Positions 1 through 13,902 of a stretch of 64,000 nucleotides of DNA are shown one piece after another; within the stretch, counting starts at the first letter, position 1, and the number at the start of each line of letters is the position of its first letter. Under the pieces are notes generated by a model. That model did not search any database, was not told where the DNA came from, and worked only from the letters and a program-made list of their open reading frames with translations. The translations under genes and the position numbers were made by a program. Source of the stretch: Brevipalpus yothersi (taxonomy: Eukaryota > Arthropoda > Arachnida > Trombidiformes > Tenuipalpidae); NCBI GenBank assembly GCA_003956705.1, contig QZCP01000183.1:1-64000 (forward strand). Direction: 5' to 3'.

Positions 1-1426
1 GATTAAAGAGTAAATGAGACCTTGGAGGCTTTTTTTGATCAATTGTCCTTGTAAAGATAATCATGATATAAATATCTAGAGTATTGAATGCAAATTGGAA
101 AGCATCATGACATTTGGATTCCAATCAATAAAAAATTGGGTATCCACTATCGGATGATATAATCAGAATGGAGAAAGCAACGTGATATCAGTCTAGATGA
201 TTAGATGCTTATTTATTCACTTACACACAGGGTTTCTACTGTATGCACAATATACTTGCATCTTAGATCGGAGTCTTCGAATATTTTGAGAATTGAGAAT
301 TGAATATCAAATGATAGCCAATCGATGAGCATACATTTATGAGTGAGAAATATTGTTGTTTGGAAAATCTTGAGAATTCTGATAACCAAAAACTGATGAA
401 ATCAGTTGCATGAATATTCTCCACCTCAGACATTGAATGCTTGACAGGCGGTAGCTTGAAATTATTATCACGTATTCGGGAATTGAACAAACATGAAGAG
501 TAAAGAGAATCCTCCAGGAAAAAGTTCTCGACTATTGAAATTTTGTGTTTCAAGATAAAAGATAATTCAAATATCCATAAAAACTGCCAGATCAACTGTT
601 TTCAGAACCAAACAAGAGCAGTAGCCTGAAAATTTGACAATCACATGAGTACAAGATAAGGTTCCACAGAATTTCACACTAGATTGGCACTTAGAGAGGA
701 TGGAAAAAAGATGCGGAACACTTGAAAAGCTATCCATTAATATCAGACAATTTTGCTTGTGACTTGATGGCGGGAAATCAATATTCAACGAGGAAGATAT
801 AAAGTCATCGCTCGAGAGAGAGAGAGATTTGCCTATGAAGAATCAAGCTTGATGGTAGCTGTTTAAGGATGCAAATCATTATTCTCTTTTCCTCTCTTCT
901 CTAAGGGAAAAATTTGACACCTTCATGACTCATATATGGGAAGTTATCTTGGGTAATCATTTTGATACGTCGAGCAATTTATTCCAATTGACTTGTTACT
1001 CAGAGTTGAGCTTGATAATTCTTTCTTAACTATCACAATTAGTTAGAAAAAGTGAAGTGATGTAAATTTGAGCTGAAAATGATTGAATGAAGTAAAATGA
1101 TCATCTCGACTATTGTTGCTCATCTACTCTCATACTGCTTCAAGATTTTTCTATCAATATAGCACCCTGAATAGTATCCAAAAATCGTTATTCTGAATAC
1201 TACCCGCTTATTAAGCTTTGTGTGAAATTTCAATTTTTACGATAAGTTGAAGATCTGACAGTATTATTTCGGCATACTTCATCACATGGTCGAGAGGGAT
1301 ACTTATTGATAAGTTCTCTCTGAGAAAATTTCGATTTTTCGGAATAAACAGAAACAAATTTAATGAGCATTTTTTATTGTTCGTTGTACAGTGAACTTTG
1401 AATTCTTTCTCATTGTTTTTCGAGAA

Positions 1427-1428
<2 letters not shown>

Positions 1429-1486
<58 letters not shown>
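1429..1486. repeat. (CT)n microsatellite
   Basis: Uninterrupted TC dinucleotide run of about 58 bp. Confidence 0.95.
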
Positions 1487-1492
<6 letters not shown>

Positions 1493-2377
1493 TTTGAAAG
1501 AAAAACAAAATTCATAACGATTGCTATTCTTTTGACAGCCAGACTGACAAGAAAACTGGGACTAGCTGTCCGAATCATATTCTAGTTTGAATTGATCTTT
1601 CAAGTTCAGAGCGATACTATTGGAATGAGGTAAGAGAATAGCTCAAAAGACCCACCAAATTGAGTTCATTCAAAGACCTTTGACTACCTCTCCTGAGCAT
1701 TTACCCTGTCAAACATGAACACAATATCTAATGCCATGAGTATCACTCTATCTAACTCACCATTTGACCATATGAATACAGAATCTCTGCAAATAATTCC
1801 ATGCCAAGATGCATGATTCCATGAAAATCATCCCAAAAATACACTACCACTGTTTTTTGGACCTTATCAAGTGGTCCAAACATATTGTATCAGGGAGATG
1901 AAACGGAAAAAACTATCTCCACTCATTCCTCCTCTTCTCACATGCCCCCATGGAGTATGAGGCATATTAGTTTCTTTTTTCATCTTTCCTTCATTCTCTT
2001 TTTCCAGCATCCCAGAGCATTTTCAAGATACACATGAGTAAATGCTTTTCTTGAAACGTGCTTACGTCACATTGATTCTGTATTGTTATTTATTTATTAT
2101 GAAGATGGAGGTAATTGGCCTTTAAGTGATTTGGCTCATCGTTTCACCATGACAATCCTCTCTCATAGTGTATACAGTAAATATATTTTTTTCTATCTCT
2201 CTCCACAACCTCTTATTCTATACGTTACTCTCATCATTCCATGATGACAGACATCTTCAGTAGCAATTGAAAAGGTATGGAGTGATTATGGCTCTTGTTA
2301 TTAATCATTCTCTATGATCTATCTCTTTTTCTCTCTCATGTTGTTGTGATTCATAAGATAGAGCAGAAGAGGAAAAT

Positions 2378-2379
<2 letters not shown>

Positions 2380-2445
<66 letters not shown>
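2380..2445. repeat. (GA)n microsatellite
   Basis: Uninterrupted AG run of about 66 bp, purines on the plus strand. Confidence 0.95.
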
Positions 2446-2448
<3 letters not shown>

Positions 2449-2982
2449 AAAAATATCAGAATAAGGACCTCATGATATGAGAGAATAATTATTTTTTCTT
2501 TTCTACTCTCTCATGTGTTTAGTATTACGTCTATAAGTTTGTTTTCCTTGTCACTATGTAATCAGTATACATGATCACATTCTGAAAGTATTTGCATGGG
2601 CCAAGATCAAGATTAACTAAGAAATAGTGGCAATTGTGTGTGTGTGTGTGGGTATGATATAGATGAAAGAATTGATATGTATTCTGAAGATTCATCTCGA
2701 CAGGTAGCTCAGCAGTATATCATGATGAAAATGAAACAGAATAAGAGTACGTGAGATAGAGAGAAAGTATATAGTAAGAATGTTTGAATCAATAAACATT
2801 TTGAGGTCACAAAGAATCGGTCTATCTTTCTCCCTGTTTTTCTTCCTCTCTTTGACTAAATTTTCTCTCTACTTTCTTCCCATGTTAAGATTGAGCTTAG
2901 CCCAAATAGATAAGATACAAAAAGTACGAAGAAGGCATTTTTAGTGTAAGTCTCTCATGCTAACTTGATTCATTTCGCTTTA

Positions 2983-2985
<3 letters not shown>

Positions 2986-3030
<45 letters not shown>
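2986..3030. repeat. (CT)n microsatellite
   Basis: Uninterrupted CT run of about 45 bp, roughly 320 bp from the nearest mGluR exon. Confidence 0.95.
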
Positions 3031-3033
<3 letters not shown>

Positions 3034-3347
3034 ACTTCTTCTTTATGTTTTCCAACTCTTTTGTAATATGGTATCGAAGCGAGTCTATCTTGGAAAGCAA
3101 ATCATATTTAGCATCGGCAATGATGACCATAATAGAACATAGTTTCGATTTTCCAAGTATTCCTACGGGAAAGTTGTACACAAATCACTAATACAACAGT
3201 GGTTTGTAAGAATCTCTGTTTGTTCAACAAAATTGGAAAACCTTTTTCCTATTCACATATCACCATCGTGGCTACACTCTAAATTGGATATTTTGCTCAC
3301 AAAACACGAAACATATCATATCGTACTGATCAGTGACAATAACTTAC

Positions 3348-6300
3348 CTATAAAACGAACTTTTCGAATATAATTGAGTAGTTCACGACTTTTGATCGGC
3401 TCTTGGATACAAGATTCATTTGGTGACCAGCGAAAAGGACGCTTGGAGCCTCTGGTCCATTCTTGACATCGATCATTAAGTAGATTGTGTATTGCATGAG
3501 CCAAAGCATAAACAGCATCCACCACAAACGGGACAAGACCTTCCTGCTCATATTTTGTCATCTTTTCTTGTCCTATTGGAAAGTTAATTGGAAAAAAAGG
3601 ATCAGGAAAAGTATAGAGCACCATAAATAGCAATGGATATTGAGCTAGTACAGTAGGCCAATTGTGTTATGCACTATCCCATACATATCGAATCACTTTC
3701 ACAAAATTACATTACTACATATATGAGATAAAATTGTAACAAAATTGGAAAGAGATGAGCAATATTGAGCAATTTGTACGATTCTTTACCTTCAAATCGA
3801 GAGAGAGAGAGAGAGAGAGAAAATATTCCCTGGATCGGAAGTAAGAGCACGTTCAGTCAGAAAATAATACTCCGGTATATAAGTGGAATACACTTCCTGA
3901 TTCTGTTATTTTCTGATGAAAATCTGATCTAGAAGAATTTTGTGTTTCGTAGCCAGAGTATATTCACTCAACAATGTGATGGCAAAATACGATTACTTTC
4001 GACTATATTTAGCATTCAAGTGTATTTACATGCTGAAACTGTGAGAATGTCATTCAAATAACAAGTGCATCATGAGGACAGCAGATTTTTGTGTGCGAGT
4101 ATGTGTCTATATATACAAATATCGAGAATGAAAAAAATCTATTCTACTATAGTGTGTGTAAGATACTGGAAAATTGATCTTCTTAAATTATTCAACAAAA
4201 TAGGAAAGCTTCGGTAGATTGACAAAATTCAATCAAGCAAAAAGTTTTTCCTCCAATTCAATGCCACCACAAGATTATAAACAACTGGAGTTTTTTTCAG
4301 TATCTTTTCAAGTGAAAAAAAACTTTTTCGATAACATGTATAGCTCTAATTTTTTCAAATTTTGCCTTATTTTACTGATAATATTGGCTGACTACATTTT
4401 ATGAGAGGAAGCTCCAAAATAATCGAAAATTAAAATTAAAAAAATGGAAATCAAAGACAAACTATCACCAACACGTTGATCAAGATCACAGTATACACTT
4501 GAGGGCTTTATATTAGGGTTGATGAAGTTTAATTAGAGAGATTCCAACTTCTCATGCTGTTTAACATTAATACACTTACTGTTAAGGTAAAACTTTTTTT
4601 TTCTAAACTTAATGAGAAGACATCATCCAATCAGTCACCTAGAAAATTACATCATCAGCCACCGATATTGGACAAAATAATTAGCATGCTGATACGAACT
4701 TTGATCTTTGAACTGACAATGAAGCCCATCAGTTTCTTGTAATGTTCAATCAGCGTGCTAATTCATTGTATCACATGTAACACAAACGGTGATCACAAAA
4801 ATCTATCAGGATCATTCAATCCTACAAACAATTGGTCTAGTTGAGCGATATTCTTTCCAATTTTCAAGCTCAATTTAAACGAGAATCGACCAATATAAAA
4901 GGTCAATCTAGCGAATTCATTTCTCTCTCTCTCTCTCGATACAATTGAAGTCAATTCTCGATTCGTGGACAGGGTATAATGACATTTATCCTCAGGGTGA
5001 AAGTGATTTCTTGCTGATTTTGAGAAATCAACAGCTCACCCAAAATAACTAGGTAAGTGAGCAATGAGTTATGTATGATAGAATCAAATTTATATATTTT
5101 TATCCATAAGTATACTGTATATATTGTATTTTTACTTACCAGAACATTCTTTTGGCTTGATTTGTGCTCCATTGGCCTCAAGCGACTTGTCCAATCGCTT
5201 TAAAGTACAGTTGAAATGTTGCTCCCAAAATCGTTTGAACCAAGGATTACGTGTGTTCGAGTATGGCTTCAAATTTTTAAAGTATTTATCGAAGTCTAAT
5301 GGAAAGAGGAGAGGAATAAAAGGAAGAGAGAGAGAAAAGGCAAGTTGAATACTGAGCTCGTTTGGTCGAAAGCATGTCTTTTGAGAAGACCAAACAGAAT
5401 TCTCCCAAATCGAATCAAATTCATGGGCTTCACCCTAAAATGCTTTATAGCTGCATCTCGAGGTTCATCAAATTGCTGGTCAGGAAGTCCATGAAAGTTT
5501 ATTTGCTCATTGGTCAATAATTCAAATGGTATTCCTTCGATAAGATAGAGGAAAAGTTTACCTTGATTGAGGAGGAAAGTTTGAACATGAGCGTCAACTA
5601 GTGTGTGAAATGATTCGATTATGAGATCAAAGTTGACAGTTATTTATACTTTGAGTAAGACTTAGGTATGCTTTGCATTTTGAAACTTATCTCAATCTGT
5701 GCTATGCAACTAAATTTTTGTTGGTTCACAATGTTGTATCGCTAGTAATGTGGATGATAATCAAGCTAAAAAATATAGAGTCTTGGTTCAAGAGGAATGA
5801 GGATTTTCTGTTTTCTATGAATTGTACTGTAATGAGCTTGTTTTTCTACACTACAACTAAAGAGATTCATTATGCTAGCATTTGAGTATAGGGATTCATT
5901 CAACTTTCCATTCATCAAAAAAGAATGTAATATGAAAATCGATAAGTGACATGAACTATCAGTCATAACGATCAAAAACCGTCATATTCTTAATTCTGTA
6001 ACTATCAAAAATTTTTCTAACTTCTGGTATTATGGAATTAGTTATCTAAAATGCACTTTGTCTGTTGTCTTCATCAGTGACTTCAAATCTGATAACCCTA
6101 AATCTGATCGATTCAGATAATCACGTAAGCGAGGTATTCAAATCAAATTCGATCTGTGCAAACGTTCGGAAGCTAGAATTCTCGAAATGATTCTAGCAAA
6201 AGAAAACCATTAAAAATCTTAGCTAAAGGATCAAACTATCTATCAGAGATTGAACTCAAGAAAGTGAATCAACTTCCAAGAGCTTTCACGCTCGAATATT

Positions 6301-7765
6301 TTTATTCAAAAGTTTCAATCCATCGTAATTCAATGATGATGATGGAGTCGAAAAAAAACTGATCAAGGTTGAAGTGAATTGAATCTCTTTGGTGTGAAAT
6401 TCGATGAAACTTGTAGATATAAAAGAAAGATCATGAACTTCATTCACGAGATTAAATTATATGGAGTTCTTTCTCTCGACGCTAGAAGTGTTTAGCAAAA
6501 ATTCTTTGTCGATACAATGATGAACTCAGTACACTCTTCATTCAATTGGAAGACAAGTGTTTGTTGAAATAATTTGAATGAAAAATTCTCACCTTTTAAT
6601 GCATTCCTTTTTGGAAGAATTGTGATCGCTCCAAGTGCTGCATCTTCTTGCTGTCTAACAGGATATAATTTGCGTCCCCATGAATCACTGCCCAACCAAG
6701 CAAAATGATTTTGCATGTTCAAATGACGTGATGCATTCAACAATTTGCGACAATTATCCTCATCAACAAACATTACCACAGCTCTTGCTCTATCTTTGGA
6801 ATATAACTGCTTAATAATTTTGATAAAATCCTCTGGCTTAGCATTACGTGATATTTTGGCAGTCTCAGCGATGCATATTGTGGTATCATTTGATTCAGCA
6901 GCTAGCTTGCGAAAAAATTCGATACCTCTTTCACCATATTCACCTTCTTCCATTATTGTCGATACATATGTCCAATTGAATAGCTTAACAATGTCCACCA
7001 TCACTTGAGCTTGAAAATTATCTGGTGGCACAACACGAGAAAAGAATCCGAATCTTGATTTATCACTCAGCTCAACACTGGTTGAAGCATAACTTATTTG
7101 AGGAATCTGTGAGAGAAAATGTAAGACTCCTTGAGTTAATCCAGAGTTTTCAGATAGACTATCGGTGTTTAATATATTTGTGATTCAATTCAGAGTATAG
7201 AAAAAAGACTAGAGTTTAATGCACCGATCTTGGTCAAGTCGATACTCCTGGTTTGATTTACTACAGTTGAATAATTAAAAGCGATAAGCAATTCTCAACT
7301 CTGCTTGTAATTCTATTTCCTTTTCGGATTTCACTAATGATTGAGATCAAAATCAAGAGAGAACGATAGTTCTGAAGGAACAATTTTCAGCAACAAAATC
7401 CAGGCTCAAAATCTCATCATCAGGATATTTCTCAAAAATAGATCAATTGATCGTTGAACAATGAGAACAACGTGAACAACAGAAACTAACAATCAGAGCT
7501 AAGAGAACATTAATCAAGGCTTTCCTATCCACCTTGCGATAAAAGGATATAATGGAGGATGAAGGAGATGTAAGATGAAGAGGAGAGAATAAAAGGACAT
7601 TTTTGTAGAGCCAAAGAGAAAGAGCCATAAGAGCTTGGAAAAAAGATTTTCCCAAGGTAACTGTAATAGTTTGTATCATGTCCACGATACATGATGTGAC
7701 TTTACCACCGATTCTTGAGCTATATAACATACATCTACTCTACCTTGTGTACTAGATTCTCTCTT

Positions 7766-7823
<58 letters not shown>

Positions 7824-8012
7824 GATGATTGCTCTAGTCCACGCATATCACATGCTTTAACACGGAAGAGCATCAAACTATCAATTACAAACGAAAAAAC
7901 CATGCAATATATGATGATGTAAAGGTGAGAATAAAATAATGACGTGATTTTGATGATCGATAGCTTTTAGAAGAGACTAGTGAGAGACGAAAGGTGAAAA
8001 GATGTCAGTATT

Positions 8013-8074
<62 letters not shown>

Positions 8075-10549
8075 AAAATGATGAAGATGCTTCGACAATG
8101 TCTGTATGCTACCTTGCAAACTATCATTTAAAGATGATGCTCAAATCTTGTCCATGTTGTTTGGTCTTTTTTCTTCTTCCTCACTCACTCACTTGAGGAT
8201 GTGGACATCATGTACATTCATGATGATTCACTAGAATCACCGCAAGTCGAAGAAAAAACACCTTATGAAACTTTTTTTCTTAGCCCCAAGATATTGGGCA
8301 TAAAAAGAAATCTCAAGAGGTATCGATTCACAATCAATCTTGAGGAAGCAATATTCCGCCTTGTTGACCAGTAGAATTTTCATTTGAGAACATTTTCTAC
8401 ACCTTCTCTCCTCTCCTTCTTCTTCTTCTCCTTGTTTTCTACTCTTTTTCTTCTCATCAAATGAGATATACAACAGTCAGCCTCTCTTGATGCCATATTT
8501 TATAACGCTCAATACAAAATAAATATTATGCTTCAACATCATGGTCATCAATTACATGTTACTTTTCACCAAGAGCTACCTACTTCGAGTAGTGGTGGTG
8601 GCGATGTTTTGAGAAGAAACTGAAGCAAAAAAATGAATGATGAAAAAAGGCCCACAAAACTGAGTGAACTATAAAGCCACAAGCAAAAAGAGAGAGAAAA
8701 AAATATCATCATAAGAATTACTCTTTTTTCTGCTTTTGGGAAATGTTCAGACGAAAAAATCGTGTTTCTTTTTGTGCTTGATAGTCTCTCATGACGCCAA
8801 GATGTTCTTCTATTCCTGGAATGATCATGAAAAATCAGATAGACCCAGAGAAAACCGTCAATCATCTGTATGAGACCAAAAGATCAATCGAATATTTCTT
8901 AATATCAACTTCAAAACTGGAAGGTGATGGTGACGCAAATCTAGTTAAGGGTAATTATCAGTTTTTTGGGCTTTCGAGAGAGCTTTCAATGCGTATATCT
9001 GTATTGAAATTCTTTGCTGGAACATTTTTGTGAGCTAAATTCTTCAATATTCTTTTGAGCATTATTGTGGTGCATAGAAAACTTATTTAAACTCAGTATA
9101 TCGCTTATTGATTGAGTAACTTTTGAGTACATATCATACCTGGAAAAGACGCAGAATATTGGCCACCATAACCGAAACAGAACTGGATGCTGCTCCAATC
9201 ACACCAACAATAGGCTCAGTGGCCATGTATTTTGGTGATGACCCGTCATTACACTGATAATCACTTTTGGTATGGTCCACAGTTGTCAAGGAAGATTTAA
9301 CAAATTCCATGGTTTGCTCCAAGGCATATGTATCACGTGAACAGGTGTCCAGTATATGAGCCCCTGGAAGAAAAGAAAGAAAAAGGAAAACAGATCAGCA
9401 AATGGAGGCTGAAGTTAATGAGCATTATGATAGATTAAAGTGTGCTTAGAAACACTTGATAGTATGCCATAGAGTGATATTACCCGGGAGGGAGTCCACG
9501 ATTGAATCATCTCTTCTCTTCTCCTCGAAATTGACAGCTAACTCAAAAACTCAATTATTATTCATCAAAACCTTCTGATTGAATAGTTTCAAAAATAACT
9601 AACAATGTTGCTTGAAAAGTTTCTTCTTCGATTTCCATCAACTAATTATTTATCGGTAAGCACTATGAAGAGACTTATTAAATACTCCATCTGTTCCTTG
9701 GGAAATACTTTCTGAGAGGTTGATTGAAATGTTATCATTTTTCAGAATCCATTGATTCACCTTTTATTTACAATTTTGTCTGCTAAGAATTTCTACAACT
9801 TTTTTCCTATCAAGAAGCAATTTCATCCCATATATGATGAGATGAAAAGATAAGTAAAGTTTCCCAGCGAGGAAAAATTGATTAAATCTCACCAAAGATG
9901 AAATGATAATTGTCAACTTGCTCACCATGAAAAGTGATTGTGGAATCGTAATTGTATTCATTCAAAGCAAATAGAGTGAAAAATTTTACTTGACAGATAT
10001 ATTGTTTGAGAATCCATAATCTAAATATTCTAGCTCACCATCAAGTAAGGATGGAATGGAACAATCATTCTCGTAAAACTTTGACTTTTACTCCTACTAT
10101 TTTTCGAAAAAGCATTCTTCACTTGAAAAACAAGGGGAAAAAAGTGAAATGGAAAGATTTTGAACATTCAAAAGATAATTGTATAGTGTATACTCAACCA
10201 TCATGGTGATTTTCAAAATGGTTGTAGATCGAGATATAATTGTTTCTGTCAATAGTGAGAGTTGAAAAGGATTTCAGGGTTATACCATTCCAAAGTGGTA
10301 ATAATTAGTGACAAAATCGATCAAATGCTTTTAAATTTGAACACATACAGATTCGCAAAGGTGTATATATATATACACACTTAAACGCCTTGAAGTACAC
10401 TGTCAACGCATAAAATGGGCCATGATAGAATAAGAACGGGAAGGTTTCAAATTGTTCACGTTAAATAAATGGTGCAAAAGTGTTGATTCATGAATATTCA
10501 TGTATCAAGAATAATTCAATCTGAAAGACATTCTTTGTCAACAACTTTA

Positions 10550-10627
<78 letters not shown>

Positions 10628-13600
10628 ATCTCTATTCTCTATTGGAACCCTTTTCAACCAGTCCATCATCACTTCAGTTCTTTACTGAAACCTTTGGAAA
10701 ACAGTATATATAGCTATGAGCTTCTATGGCTGCAAAATCCATCACTTCAAAATGCATAAATATTTTTATCTCTCAATTTCAATCTGAATCCAGGATTGAC
10801 TGATATTGATTCAAGCAAATATGGGATATTTCACACATTACAGTGTAGCATCTTGTGCGCTTCCGGTAAGGAATTGCTCCCAGATGTTTCATATGAGTAG
10901 ATATTGAAAAATTCATCGAAGAAAAATATTACTTTTTGAATCGTAAAGAAGTTTCTCAAATTCCCATGAACTCTTTCCGTATTTATCTCCACCGGATTGT
11001 TCATAGACTGATCGAATGCTTTAGTAAGGTCTATAGCTATTGATGAGAAAATTTGAATCTATCTGATTCCTTCTTGATTTGCGGAGCTTCCAGTCCGGTC
11101 TTCTGTATCTTCTCTAGGCTCTCTCTGAATAATATGACCTTTCTTTCTAAGAAAACTTCCTCCTCTCTGAAATCTTCAAAATAATGTGCTGTGAAATAAT
11201 CACCTTATTTCGCAATCCACATAATCTAGCCTTCAACAATTCATGAGGTCAAGAGTAGTTGAATAGATCATGAGTGGAATGAGACAAAATTTCAGACCAA
11301 ATTGACGACTAAACCTGGTGAATGTATCTAGTCGACAGATTTCTGAGGTACTTTCCTGAGAGAATAGTTTCAGGAAATATTATCTCAAGTAAAATTGAAC
11401 GTTTGTTGCTCAAGCAGTGGACTAAAATGGTGATATAATGTGTCACTTTATCTATATTTGAATAATTAATTATGCCTCTATAGCAGTTCATTGAAAACAT
11501 TGCAACATAAACACATGCAATCTGCATGAGATAGAATACGGTTTCTCATCGTTTGCTATATACATGTATACCTGTGGTTCAGATTTTTTTCGTGGTGATG
11601 AAAAAGATGTCGAAACTCATCAAAGTCTAGTCAATTAGGTAATCTGAGTTTCTACTCTTATAGATCCAATCATCCTCCAGATTGAAGAATCAAGACCCTT
11701 TCGATGATTCAATCATAAACATTGAATTTCTAAGACCAATGTCCAGGGTTTTCTCATTATTCGATTCCTTTCAGAAGATTATATCTCCTCAGTGATGCTT
11801 TGCTAACATATCAGCCCAAAAGAAGCTCAAAAATATATCTTACAATCCCATCTGTATCAAATCTTTTGAAGATATCAATAATAGATTATTTGTTGAAAAA
11901 TATCTTGATGATCACTTTGATTCTATATCTCATCTGTACGATATGTATTCTTGTTGTCATATTAAATGCTACAAACCAAAAAGAATTTTCTGGATTCAAT
12001 TTGTACTCCATCAAGACTATCCAAATATAACCATCATCAAGATAGAGTAGACAGAGAGAATTTCTCATATCTTCATCATATGAAAAGGGTTTTGAGGCTC
12101 CGAGCACATATTAGAAAGATTTTTGTTCAAATAAATTATCTCTCTGCAAAAATCTTCGGATTTAATGAATCATCTAGATAATCAACATCATGGTTCTATT
12201 GCTTCTGGGCTTATTCATTTAAAAATGGTAGTGAATAGTGAAGTAATGTACAAGAAATGTACAAGAAATGAATTGTCGAAGTGTAGAAAATCATGTGGTA
12301 ATAAAAAGAGCAAATAATCAAGTAAAAAAATGGTGAAAACTGAATTATCTTCCGGGGGAAAAGGTCAATATTTGTTTATCTTACGGAAAAAAGGAACGAT
12401 AAATGTTCTCCATCGAGAGAATGTTTTTTCCCAGTATTCCTCAAGCTTGATTGCAACTCTTGTTACTCTATCTGACTGTATTATCGATTGAAATGTTAGA
12501 ATTTGCGGCTCATTTGTTAAGCTTATCCGAAAGGAGTAAACAAAGTATGGTTGTTGATACATCTCGTAAATGTTCAACATTCAAAAGGTGACCAGAAACG
12601 TGATATTCTCAATCAGAATATCAACGGAAATTGTTAATGATAGTATGTTATTCAATCAGATTATGTGATGAAAGTGATAACGATCATGGAATGACGTCAT
12701 GAGCGGGCAGTTTAGCACAGATTTTCATTCGCATTTAATCATTCATTTCGTGAGATTAAATTTTGTACAGAATAGCTGAGCCTCAAAATCTTCATTTGAT
12801 ATGAAATTACAATCTTATAGATGAAGGAATTTTTCACAGAATATTTTCCACAAGTGAGCTAGATTAGGCTGAACAGCGCTATTCATGGATTCAAGTCTCA
12901 TTCATGTTCCATGAACTGAGAGTTATGAATTTGCTGCATTCAAACCATAGAGTTCTGTTTGAATCTCATGGTTTTGATATTGGCTACACCATGTATCTAG
13001 ACAATCAGAAAAGGTCATCGAGACTAGTAGCTTCTTCTAATCTAAGTGGTTTTAACAATAGAATTTTGAACAGATTTAGCAAGAGAAAAAAACTTAGTCA
13101 ATCGATGAAAGTTCAGATAGAATCTTCACTGAAAAGGTTTGAAGTCTGATTTCGCTTTTTTTGATCGCTAATAGAAAAGCTTAGAACTCGACTAGGGAAT
13201 CCTTGTTAGCCTCATCCAAGTCCATTGGATAGAGATCATAATCTCACTCTAGATTCTTCTTTCTCTTCTATCTAGCAAAAGAATCAATATGAAACTGATG
13301 AACAAGAAAGGTAAAGTAAAAATTTTAATAGACTTTTGTGTTTCATCATTTCTATCGAGAGAAAACTGAAAGTTGGCAATATATTTTGAGAAAGCATATC
13401 CACTGGCTGGAAAGTCCATGTTTCTTTCACTGAACTTTGGAACTTGTGCAAAGAGAATAGAACTTAGAAGACACAGGTTGACTGTACACAAGAGAATGAA
13501 GGTAGAGAGAGAGACTTCATCATAGGAGCGATTTGGATGAATTGGTTTGAAAATTGGATTTGGTGACGGCTCAAGTGGAAGTACTTCAAAAGGTAGGAAA

Positions 13601-13677
13601 AGTTTCTATTCTATACCACCGAAAGGTTCCTTCTATTCTTTTCCACCTGATATAAATGAAATCGGACGCAAGTTAGG

Positions 13678-13730
<53 letters not shown>

Positions 13731-13835
13731 AAATACGCAAAAGAATAAAGGCAAGTGGAAAGTGAACACAAATAGGAACTGAGAAAACGTACTTCAGATC
13801 GAACTGAATTAATACTGTATCATGAAGATTCACAA

Positions 13836-13902
<67 letters not shown>

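Larger units (their letters stand above)
1..3347. other. Region left of the last visible mGluR exon; no exon recognised
   Basis: This should be intronic for the minus-strand glutamate receptor, because its last visible exon ends at a donor at 3347-3346 and the rest of the receptor (end of ligand domain, Cys-rich and seven-helix parts) is missing. I looked on the minus strand for the expected continuation and found no similar peptide. It holds three long CT/GA tracts and a short TG run near 2636-2650. The short ORFs here look like chance. Confidence 0.5.

Noticed and set aside
567..788. Minus ORF of 73 codons, considered as the next mGluR exon
   Set aside because: No match to the expected end of the ligand domain or to the Cys-rich or membrane segments.
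1360..1585. ORFs on both strands rich in Arg-Glu or Ser-Leu dipeptides here and at every other CT/GA tract
   Set aside because: They are translations of the microsatellites; no conserved flanking sequence supports coding.
12904..13149. Plus ORF of 81 codons inside mGluR intron 1
   Set aside because: No domain, no splice support; probably chance in AT-rich DNA.
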